Assembly: GCA_964007475.1 (NCBI GenBank)
Contig: OZ023274.1
Span: 89,799,213-89,863,212 of the forward strand
Direction: 5' to 3'
DNA from: Hybos culiciformis
Taxonomy: Eukaryota > Arthropoda > Insecta > Diptera > Hybotidae
DNA: 64,000 nt
Shown here: positions 50,441 to 60,802 of the stretch, one piece after another
How positions within the stretch are numbered: the stretch's first letter is position 1
Layout: each line of letters opens with the position of its first letter
Notes under the pieces: model-generated
The model's database searches: none
The model's input: only the letters and a program-made list of their open reading frames with translations
What the model was told of the DNA's origin: nothing
Position numbers and translations under genes: made by a program

Positions 50441-50660
50441 CTAGCAGTTAATAGTAGATTATTGTATATGTTAACTAAATTTGTTATTAATTACGAGGTG
50501 TCTATACACACAAACACATAGACACGAGTCAAAATTATATCACGAGACCGAAGGTCGAGTGATATAATATTGACAAGTGTCTATGTGTTTGTGTGTATAG
50601 ACAACGAATTGTTATAACAAATTTTGTTAACATATCCAATATACTGTTTTAATGCGTAGG
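50441..50660. repeat. 220-bp imperfect palindrome
   Basis: The left arm 50441-50549 and right arm 50553-50660 are inverted copies around the centre GACC-GAA-GGTC. The strongest part is GTGTCTATACACACAAACAC (50499-50518) and its complement at about 50577-50603. The match continues outwards through TATATGTTAACTAAATTTGTT (left) and AACAAATTTTGTTAACATAT (right). The right arm ends inside the inverted repeat of the next element (50647-50663). As DNA it could extrude a cruciform; as RNA it would form one long hairpin. Confidence 0.85.
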
Positions 50661-50726
50661 GGAGAGGTAGTTGCAAAGAGAGAATATAGAGATAATTTAT
50701 AATAAAAAATAAATATAAAAGAAATG

Positions 50727-50898
50727 GAGGCAAATATTCCACGTTAATCATTCTTTAATTTCCCTTTCTTTTACAGATAAAAGTATATTTGGGAAATATT
50801 CCACGTTAATCATTCTTTAATTTCTCTTTCTTTTACAGATAAAAGAAGATTTGGGAAATATTCCACGTTAATCATTCTTTAATTTCTCTTTCTTTTAG
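50727..50898 (+). repeat. 62-bp tandem repeat, about 2.8 copies
   Basis: ATTCCACGTTAATC begins at 50736, 50798 and 50860, spaced exactly 62 bases. Units are nearly identical (for example CCCTTTC against CTCTTTC). Each contains GTTAATCATTCTTTAAT, then a pyrimidine tract, then TTTTACAG (TTTTAG in the last), which together look like a branch site, polypyrimidine tract and 3' splice site. Confidence 0.9.
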
Positions 50899-50990
50899 TG
50901 ATATAATTTTTGTGTATGAATTACGTAGTTCTCATTTTTCTCATTTTTTTTCTTTGTATTTGGCTGTATTGAAATATTGTGAGAGGTATT

Positions 50991-51110
50991 AATGATTTCA
51001 TTATTTACGCTAAATGATTTCATTATTTACGCTGATGCATCTAAATTTTTTCATTATATACGCTGATGCATCTAAATTTTTTCATTATTTACGCAGATGG
51101 ATCTAAATGA
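50991..51110 (+). repeat. 31-bp tandem repeat, about four copies
   Basis: TTTCATTAT(T/A)TACGC occurs at 50996, 51018, 51049 and 51080. The spacing is 31 bases for the last pairs and 22 for the first, which looks truncated. The spacer reads (T/A)GATGCATCTAAATTT. It lies within the composite element. Confidence 0.85.
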
Positions 51111-51200
51111 TTGCATGTGTATTGACGCATATAATACTCCATTTAGTGATCTAAATTCTATAGCACTAAATACAACATAACGATCCCCTACGCATTAAAA

Positions 51201-52939
51201 TTTTTAAATTATGTTTTCAAAACTAAATATTTTTATATTTTAAAAATACACTTTAAGTTTAATCCTATATAAAACTATTATTAGAGGTCAGAGCAATTTT
51301 GTGGGAAAGACATAATATGTGGTTAATATATTTCAAATCCGTGATCAAAATTAATTTTTTGAATCAAATATCCGAAAAATAAAAATTAATTTTTTTTTAA
51401 AGAAAGCCTTTCAAGCCTTTTAGCATAACGTTAATATTTTTTACACTGTGTTTTTTTTCCCTTTTTTTTCTTTAATATAAAGGTTATTTTTCGCATATTT
51501 TTTATTTTCCCCATTTTACCAGAACTAATTTTCCTTTCCTACTTTTAATTTTTCTTTTTTTTTTTTGCAATTTTTTTTTTTTTTATTCATTTTATGCTTT
51601 CGGTCAATTTGTTAAAAGAAAATTTAATAAATAATTTATCATAATTTTAAATTTAAAACGAATAATCGTTTGAATGACTTTTGTACTGTAATTAAGAGAA
51701 TTCTTTGTATGTCAAAAAAGTTTCATATAATATTCAAATTGTAAAGTAATATGAATTAGAACATTTTATTTCAGATTTTTTAATAAAAGCACATTTAAAT
51801 TTGTATTATTAATTCAGACTTAAATAATTATAGTTGTTGAATTTATAGGTATAAATTTATAGAATTTTTTTATTACGCTTAGACGATCTATGTTTTGTTT
51901 GACTAAAATTTAGGAAAATGTAGGTATATATTCTATTTTTTCTCTTTTTTGGACTTGATTTTGTTGTACAGATTATTCGAAATTTCGATTCTATAATAAT
52001 AAACTATTTTCTTCCGCGGTGCTAGTCAATGGAACAAGTTATCCAATTTATTTAAAAAAAATTTCTTCTCATCACAGGTTTAAGCTCGCAGTTAATCACT
52101 TATTTGTTACTTATTAATTAACTTTAAATAAGATAATTTTCTTTTATTATTATTAAATTTTTGATCCGGGATTCCGGCTCATACTTCCCCGGTAGGTTTT
52201 ATTAAAATTCATTAGAATGTAATTTAGGTTTTTAGTTGAAAGTTTTGAAACTTAATTTTAGTAACATCGTTTTTGTAACATAACATTCATAAATTAAAAA
52301 GCTTGTATCTTACTTGAATGTGTTTTTTGTAAAGTTAAATAAATAAAAATAAAAAACATAATATATAGCATTAAGGTTCTTTGAAGGAATAAAAACAGGA
52401 TAATAATAAAATGCTATTCATATACACCTTTCATAGTTTTATATTTTTTTAAAAAAAATTATAATAAAATTCGATTTTGTAATAAATTATTTTCTTTTAC
52501 GCTGTAAAGTTATTTAAAATAATAAAAATAAAAAAAAAAGCAAAAATTACAAAAAAAAAAAAAAATTTATAACCATAGAGTTTCCTATTTCATTTATACA
52601 ATCGGCATACCGAAATATAAATGTAAATTTTCATTTAAATTTTTTTTTTTTCCCATAAAATTCCTCAAAATATTTTATACACAATTGTGTATTTTATTAT
52701 ATACGTACAAAACAAAAAAATATATTTTTATATTTATTTTTAAATTAAAATTTTTTTAATATAACCATTGTATTGATATGTTAAAAGAAAATATACATAA
52801 ATAAAGTACACTATAGAAAAAATGATAGGTAATATGCTAAATTTTCTTTTATTTATTTATTTATTTTTTTTGCATAGTTTTCAAGTACATACTTCCTATA
52901 AAAAAAATAGATTATAATGAATTATACTATTAAAATTTA
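51201..52939. other. AT-rich spacer
   Basis: Poly-T and poly-A rich. A small G+C-richer patch at 52163-52196 (CCGGGATTCCGG and CCCCGG words) has no identifiable role. No gene. Confidence 0.6.
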
Positions 52940-53008
52940 CAGTCATAATGGTGTAGTGATATTGCCATTATAATATGGCATGTTTGGTCGTGGGCTCACC
53001 TCGGACTG
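52940..53008 (+). ncRNA. tRNA-like fold: tRNA relic or SINE head
   Basis: CAGTC (52940-52944) pairs with GACTG (53004-53008), giving a 69-nt unit. TGGTGTAGTG (52949-52958) fits an RNA polymerase III A box. TGCCA/TGGCA (52963-52967 and 52976-52980) forms an anticodon-arm-like hairpin with an 8-nt loop, where 7 is normal. GGGCTCACCTC (52992-53002) resembles a degraded B box. The spacing is close to that of a tRNA, but the T-stem pairs poorly and the acceptor stem is short. It is more likely a decayed tRNA-derived SINE or tRNA pseudogene than a working tRNA. Confidence 0.3.
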
Positions 53009-56000
53009 GAATTTCTGTTAATTTTCTCAATTTGTTTAGCTTGAACTAAGTGTTTGTGTGATTTTTTTTATCAGATTTGTATGGATTTTGTATATCTACT
53101 ACTATTATAGTAAAACCATTATTCACAGATAGCACCACAAGTATATTAATAAAAGTTATTTGGTTTTTTTAATATAAATTACTTTGGAAATTTTATAAAG
53201 CTGGTCGAAACTTTAGGTGCAAAAATTTTAAAAACTTTGTTATATTTTTTTATTCAAATTTGACAATTGACTATTTCGATTATAAAAATGCTTATCACGT
53301 TTAGCAATTTTTATTGAGAAAAAATTCGATATAGATCAGACAATATTTGAATCCTCATCTAACGACGAGAAATAGTTAAATCTAAAGGATATTCATATAA
53401 GCTTCATACGAGGTATGCCACACATAAATACATCGTTATTTTATTTTATTTTTTAAATTATAATATCTTATCAATTTAATCTATGTAATCTTATCAATTT
53501 AAATATGTAATGAGATCGTCCTTAAATTTTCTTCTTAAAATTTATTTTTAAAAGATCGTAAATTTCAGCAAACTTATCTTTTTCTAGAAAATTATATTAT
53601 TTTCAATTAACACAAGACTAAACACTAAAAATAGTACTACTAACTTAATTAAGTTTTTACTATGTACAATTTTTGCCTTCGCTGTGAGAAAATACATCAA
53701 TAGTGAGTAATAAATAGCTTTTTGTTTTTCTACAATTAAAACTTTTGACAGAACCTAAAATTTTTTATACTTAACTAAAAAAAATATTCAATCTACTAAG
53801 CATGTACATTAATTTGACCCTTTGTCAGTAAATATCAAATAAAAAGTAATGACAATTAAACAAATTTTTTGAAAATCCTTAAAATTCGTACTGATCTCAA
53901 AATACAAATAACTTTTCTTTTCTTTTTTTTTTGTGCGTACAATTTTCAAACATACTTTAAAAGGGAAAACACCAAGGAAATAAGGAAAAAAAAATTGTTT
54001 GTTTTTCTTTATTTTCTTTTTAAGCAACTTTAAATTCTACCAAAACAGTTTTAATATATAAATTACCCAAAAAAAAAAAGAAAATTTTTTATTGCTTCTA
54101 TTATGATGAAAAAAAAAAAAAATAGGAAAAGCGTTTTTTTTTTCTCTTTTTTCGTATTTTTCTTTTTGTGAAAATTTCATAATGGGGAAGATATTATATA
54201 AGAAAATATAAATAGAATGAAAATATAAAAACAGATGTAAAAAAAATAAAAATTTAGAGAAACGAAAATAGAATAAATCAAATCATGACAATATTACAGA
54301 AAAAAAAAAGGAAGTACTGCCAAAGGTCACACGGCTTAAATAAATAATGATTTTTTGGACTCTTGGTATGACTTTTTCATTTATTAGACAAAAGGGACGG
54401 CGAACAGTATAATAATAAAAAAATAAAGCACTAAAACAAAAACAAAAAAAAAAAGGGTTTCATAGAAATATTTTAACTTTTTATTTTGTAAAAATAAATA
54501 ATTTTTAACATTTCAAATTACACAAAAATTAATGAACGCAAAATAAAAATATATAAATGTATATAGGTATTTTTTTCTAACTTTCACAGTAGCACAAAGT
54601 TAACCTTTTCATGCAAATTTTTCACCAAAACATTTTTAGGGCTCCTTTTATTTTTCCACAACGGACAAAATTATAAAAAAAATAAAAGGTGTCAGGAAAA
54701 ATGTTAAAATCTAAATTATTTTAGTATGAATTAAATAAAATGAATGGTAGAAGTCTATTTTTTAAGAATCTCAAATTAATAGAGTTTATAAAATTATTTA
54801 ATAGATCAACATATTTTTTTTTTTTTTTCACGAAATAGTTTCAGAATATATTCAGTTCAAATTTAAATCATATAATATGACGTGTACAAAAACATTGGTT
54901 TAATTAAAATATTTTGTAAATCTAATACTTAATTAAGTTATTAGCGACCCTTAGATTAATTAAATTATAAAATTTATTGCATAATTATCTGAAGAATTAA
55001 TTTAACTAATAAAATTATCATTAATAAGATAAAATCATATTATAGTTTTAAATTAATTGAAATTAATTTCAAATTGTATGTAATTGTCGTGATTTGACAG
55101 AATTTATTAAGCATCTTACAGAATTGACCAATGGGTCTTCTTATATTAAACTTTCTTCTTATATTAAATTATTTCACATTCTATTCTCTTAACTCTCATA
55201 TTGATAGCACTGTACCATATTGATAGCACTGAAAATTTTAATTGCATTTCATATAATATAGTTTATAGTGTCACTATTTATCATATATATAAAAATTTTT
55301 TGGTTGCCACTTGTCAGCCTTGGAATATTTCTACTAAGATTTATTCAAAAACCTAATAATATAGATAGGTGCTTTACCGGTTCAACAAAATTAAAAATAA
55401 AATTATTAAAAATGTAATGAAAGAATATTTCATTTTGAATTTTGAAAGTTGAATTTATATTATAACATATTTATCTATGTATGAGAAAAGTTTCTGTAAT
55501 AACTTAAATGAATGAGCAACATTGTAAATATAATAAAAACTTCTTAAAGTTGAATTTTAAAATTTTATATTTAAACTTTTAAATTTAACATAATAAAACA
55601 TTCAGGCATACAAGTTATTTATTATCATAACTATGTACACATTATATGGTATTATATTTATTAAATTATTTTGTAAAAACTTTTTGTTCCAATTACTTAT
55701 TTACGTATACTTAGATACACAAATAGATACTTGAAAAAAAAAAACAACGATGTTTTTAATTAGCATAGTTTATAAAAAATTAGTGTATTAATAAATTTGG
55801 AACATACTATATATATTTCGAATATAAATTTGTTTTAAAATAGAAATGCGTTAAGTTTTCTTAAACATTACGTACCTACCGCATACAAAAAAAAAACGTA
55901 TAACCTCAAACGTGCTTTTATATATAAAATTTATATTACCAACCTGTAAATAAGTGAAAATTGTCTTTAAATTTGATAATAATCAATATTCGTGAATATA

Positions 56001-59000
56001 AAATAAGGATCAAGGTTATATATATTATACCTAAGTATAAATGTATGTATATTTTTTAGAAAAATAAAAATAAATTCATAAGAGTTAAAATGGTTTTCGC
56101 CATTTAAAAATGTAATATCCTTCAAGCATTTTCTTTATTTAACAAAAAAAATAAAAAATTTTAGGACATTAGTAATGGGCAAGGTTAATATGTATTCACA
56201 GATTTTAAGTATCTGAGAAAAAAAATATATAAATATTATGTATATACCTACATAAAAAAATAGCATTATATTTTATCTGCTTCTTTTATTGGTCTTTGGG
56301 GAGCATAATTCTACATAAATAAATTAAGTCCACACTGTCCTTTTCAATTTACATGCATTTTTTTTAATACATAAATATTTTAACTTCCTAATGGATGAAT
56401 ATAAAATAAAATAAAGCAGGTTTATGAAGATAAAAGAAGGTGTAGGCATATTTTCTCCAAGTTATTCAATATATAAAAATTACTAAACAATATATAACAA
56501 CCTATAATACATTTTTTATATACATTTCCTACACAAGAGTACTTTTTCGCACTTTTTACACTTATTATAACGAATTTTTTTTTCACTATATTGTTTGACG
56601 TTTACTAAGAATTTAATTAATATGTGAAAGTTTATACAATTTTTTACAAATATGTTTCATTACATAATTCTGAGTTGACGATATACAAAGCCAATTAACC
56701 AATAAACTTATAATAATTAGGCACTTGCTTTCTGTACGATAAATTTGATATTATGTATATAATTATTTTTAAATTATTAAAATAAAATCCCGTATAAATA
56801 TTTAACAAAAATATTAAACTTGTAAATTGTAACCACAGAGACAACATACCTGGCCATATGTAAAAAGGTAAAAATGAAGAGATTCATTTCGAATAAAAAA
56901 AATATTGATTGGGAAATCAAAATCTATTCAATATAATATTCCCCTGTTTAAGTGTTGTGATAAAATATTTGTAATGTCGAATGATTTAAATATATTATTT
57001 ACCAAAACATAAAATATTATTTTTTTAATGACAGAATTGAGCTAAAAATCTATATCGTTGTTATGTTTAAAAATTAAGAATTTGTAATTTAATAAATTTT
57101 GTGCTTAACTAACTGAAAAACACTGATTCTTACATAAATAACGTTATAACACGAATTTATAAAAATAAAATTATAAACATTAATAACTTGACGTAATCTT
57201 TCAGTAGAAAAATTTTCAATTTTATAAATAAATAAATGTTATATTTTCGCCATTCTATTCTATTTTATTAACTTTCAATTTATGATATTAACTTGTCATT
57301 GTGAATGAAGGAAGCCCTTACGGTAATAAATATCTTTTTCAAATACATTATCGATAAAAACAACAATTCCTCTATTGAAATTCGATGTCTAGTTCTTGTT
57401 AAAAATTTACAACTAGAAAAATCTAATTTTTATTTAAAAATTTAATTTAGCGATGTTTCGCTTTAACATAGTTTTTATTAATTAAAAAAAATTAATAATT
57501 TATTTTATATGTTATAGATATAAGTACCAATATAAAAAAATTATGATTTTCCGAAACTTTTACCAAATGACAATCAAATGAACGATGGTTGAGTAATTTT
57601 TTTTTTTAAATACTAAAATAAACTATTTTATTTCTGATTAGAGTGGTCATGAATTAATAAATGCAGTCAACATAAATAAAAACAAAAATATTACAATCAA
57701 TAATCCAACAAAAATATTACAATCAAGAAGTCAAACGAAACATTATTTTTTTTAAAGATTTAAGTACTTTGAAAATACTTATTAGTTGCATGAGCATAGT
57801 AATGCATTATTACAAAAAAAATTTAATGACTTTACAAAAAGCCAGTGAACAAAGATTAAACTGAAGTCTCTAAAGTTTTTTTTTTTAAAGTAGGGTTAAT
57901 AATTTCATTAAATTACTTATTAACTTTTTTTTTATTCAGTTTCAATGAAAATTTCCACAGGATTTTGTTTCATAATATTCTGGGTATTAAAATTTAGTTA
58001 ACAGAAAAAAAAAACGTTATATTTGTAAGTTCTTGGATTTTTTTTTAAACCGTCATTTGATCTTTTGTAGCTTAAAGCATAATTGTAATTATAATCACTT
58101 TTACAAAAAAATAAATATATGTATAAAAAGGAAAAATCGAAATAAAAAAAATCATTCTTCTTCTATTTTAGAATACTTTGAAGACGTAGGAAGCTATCAC
58201 TTCTGTCTTTTTTTAAGGGACAAAAAGGTTTTATTATCCTTTAATTTTTTTTTCTTATTATTTTTTTAAAGATATCAACCTCACAAAAATTTGAATAATT
58301 AATATTTTGTTTATAGAATACAAAAAAAAACAAATAAAAATTATTACTTAGTTAACTCTTTAACTATACATTGAAAAATATATACAACCTATTGTGAATC
58401 AACAAGAAAAAAACGAGAATAAAATCCGGTTGGGTTGACAAATCTTTAATTTCTGTTCATTTCGTTTTTAAAATAATGAAAATCCTTTATTTCGTTAAAA
58501 TAAATATTTTTTTAATTGATAAATTTTTATTAGAATTTTTTTTTTAATTTTTATTTTTTATTTTTTCAGCACCCCTTTTTTTACAGCCTGGTTTTCTAAC
58601 AATTTTTATGAGTCACAGATAAAATTTTTCCCGCCTTTTTTCTGTATATCACAAATTATCTAAATTTCGAAAAATTTGAAAAATTTTGAAGCTAATAAAT
58701 AAAAATAATTGCATAAAAAATTGATTTAATTTTTTATCCTGTTTTAATACTTATTGAAAAATTTTTTAGCGGTTTTAAAAATTATCAAGGTTTTAATAAA
58801 AAATGTATATGACAAAGATTTATATAAGTTTTATAATTTTGTTCAACATAAATAATTAATCTCTTTTTTTTTGTCACTTTTTTAAAGCTTTTAGATAAAT
58901 AAACATAAATTTAAGATTATCAAAAAAATAAGAAGATTTTTTTTTTTTTTCTAAATCAAGAATAATAATTCCTATTGCCGAAGAAAAGAAAAAAGTTTTT

Positions 59001-60070
59001 CCTTTACAAAACAAAAAAAAAAAAATTGAACAAATAAACAAATTTATGAAATAAAGAAAAAAAAAATTGTGGAAAATTTTTTTTGATAATCATAATCCAA
59101 AGTGTCAATTGGAAAGAAATACTTTTTTTGTTGTCTTTTTTTGTCTTTTTTATTTTTTTGTGTATATATTATGTTTTCCCACGAAAAGAAAAAGTTTTTA
59201 AATTATAAGAAGCTTTTGGAAAACATTATTGTCATACTTTTTTTTTATACATGTTGTATATTTAATCAAAGAATATTATATTATGTATTTGTTTGTTTTA
59301 TACATATACAATATTTTAATTCGTTATTTATTTTTATGGTTAGAGTGAAAAATTAGTTTTATTTAACTAAAATATTCAGATGTTTTACAAAGATATTATA
59401 TAATGTATGTATAATGTATATATAATAGGTATGTAAAGAAAGTTATTTATCAAATAAAAATAAATAAAAAACTTTTATCCGCACATAAACAAAGAAAATT
59501 AAACTAAGAAATATATAATAAATAAATAAAATAAAATATAACAAGTTCTTTAATATTTTTTTTTTTTTTTTTTGACAAAAAAGACAAAAACTTTTTTAAT
59601 GACTTATGATTTTATCTGAATTTAATTGTTTAAATTTATAGAGATGTCAGTTTTTCGTAATTTTTTTTAACAATAATTTATGACATTTTTTAAAAGATAA
59701 ATTAATCACTTTTATGAACGTCTATGATATTCTAACAATGTTGTGTCTGTGAAGCAAGGCGATAAAGTATTTTAGCAAAGAAAATAGAATTTTGGAAAAT
59801 TTTAACAATTATTTCTGTAAATATTGTGCTGTAACTATACAATGCATTTTATAATTGAATCAAATTATTGGAGGATGGAAACAGTATAGAATACATCATA
59901 ATGTCAAAATGCGAAGAATAAGAAATTTTATGAATTAGATTTCAAACTAATGATGCAAATAATTGAGATCAAAAAAATTAAGCATTAAAATAAAGTGATA
60001 TAATGGGGATTTAAAAACTTCCTACGACCGTTCTATGGCTTAACTCTGACATTTATGGAATCGCAAGTGG
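53009..60070. other. 7 kb of AT-rich non-coding sequence
   Basis: No gene. Minor repeats are TCTTATCAATTTAA twice near 53465-53502, CATATTGATAGCACTG twice near 55198-55233, a 26-bp duplication at 57681-57731, and an 18-base T run at 59556-59573. Frames such as 59102-59356 are A/T-codon products. Confidence 0.6.
57681..57731 (+). repeat. 26-bp tandem duplication
   Basis: AACAAAAATATTACAATCAA occurs at 57681 and again, 26 bases later, at 57707. A simple slippage-type duplication. Confidence 0.8.
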
Positions 60071-60078
60071 GATTTGGT
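60071..60078 (+). repeat. Target-site duplication, left copy (GATTTGGT)
   Basis: GATTTGGT is repeated exactly at 60795-60802, immediately outside the other end of the element. Confidence 0.92.
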
Positions 60079-60794
60079 CAGGGTTGGACTGGCTATAAAA
60101 ATTAAACCGGGAAGTTTTGGACTACCGGCCCATTTCTATATTTAAAAAAATACATTGCTTATCCACTTATCTATATAAAAAAATGCAATGCTTATTTAGA
60201 ATATAGGCCCAAATAAATACGCATTTCTATAAACACTAGGCTCCCTAATTTTTTTAATTCAAAACTATATCAAAAAAAAGTATAGGAACTGAACGAAAAA
60301 TTTTAAGAATTACTGTTAAGTAAATTGGAATATTGGAAAAGAATTAAATTAAGTAGGTATTTGTAACCCATGAACCAATCCATTTATTTTCACTCTAACG
60401 ATCCAATCAAGTTACAATAACTCCTTAACAAATTTCTAAATTTTCTGATATAATAAACGTTGCCTTTTAATTTTAAAGTTTGTGGGAACACAACTTACAC
60501 TATTCAAATAACAAAAGAGTACTTGAGAGTTGGAATCTCATCGAATCAATTAACAAATATTTTTTTTTCCCTGGTTTCTTTTATAATTATATATTTATAT
60601 ATTTTCCTGTTTACAGCATTTTCAAACTTTAATTGTTTAGCACTAAGTACCGTACTTTCGAAGCTATTATACTTCGATTCTTTCCCAAAATATATCCAAT
60701 CAAAATATATTTAAATCAGATTGCATTGTATCTTTAAAATAATTAGTAATAAAAAGTTTTAATTTATCGGCCCAAATATTACCGGCCCACCCTG
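60079..60794 (+). mobile_element. Internally deleted hAT transposon, 716 bp
   Basis: The element starts CAGGGTTGGACTGGC and ends GCCCACCCTG, with imperfect inverted ends (CAGGGTTGGACTGG against CAGGGTGGGCCGG read from the right). It is flanked by the perfect 8-bp duplication GATTTGGT. The CAGGG start and 8-bp duplication are typical of hAT. GGCCC words cluster near both ends (for example 60126-60131, 60205-60210, 60770-60775 and 60783-60788). A ~34-bp internal duplication around CATTGCTTATCC / CAATGCTTATTT lies at 60150-60210. A decayed transposase C-terminus is present at 60457-60570. At 716 bp it is far shorter than an autonomous hAT (usually 2.5-5 kb), so most of the transposase gene has been lost. 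Confidence 0.9.
60457..60570 (+). pseudogene. Decayed hAT transposase C-terminal dimerisation domain
   Basis: Read in the frame starting ACG at 60457, the sequence begins TLP, then TKEYLR at residues 19-24 and SSNQLTN at 28-34. hAT transposases carry TLPV...ERSFS...K.YLR......RL..L with the same spacing: T at position 1, the Y of YLR at 22, and the L of RL ten residues after that Y. The central ERSFS motif is lost (GNTTY here). Two in-frame stop codons lie just before TLP, preceded by a leucine-rich stretch (LLNKFLNFLI) that fits the usual residues upstream. The position near the right end of a hAT element and on the plus strand is as expected for the 3' end of the transposase gene. It is non-functional. 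Confidence 0.65.
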
Positions 60795-60802
60795 GATTTG
60801 GT
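60795..60802 (+). repeat. Target-site duplication, right copy (GATTTGGT)
   Basis: Exact repeat of 60071-60078. Confidence 0.92.

Larger units (their letters stand above)
50647..51200. mobile_element. Composite element with 17-bp inverted ends and internal minisatellites
   Basis: TTTTAATGCGTAGGGGA (50647-50663) and TCCCCTACGCATTAAAA (51184-51200) are perfect inverted repeats. A TTAA/TTAA flank reading is possible (ends TGCGTAGGGGA), but these do not resemble usual piggyBac termini, so the superfamily is open. The interior holds a 62-bp tandem array and a 31-bp tandem array. The left end overlaps the 220-bp palindrome, whose far-left arm carries a degraded version of the same end (about 50441-50453). 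No transposase frame is visible. The combination of internal minisatellites and terminal hairpin recalls some Helitron/Helentron derivatives, but I saw no decisive terminal signature. Confidence 0.6.
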
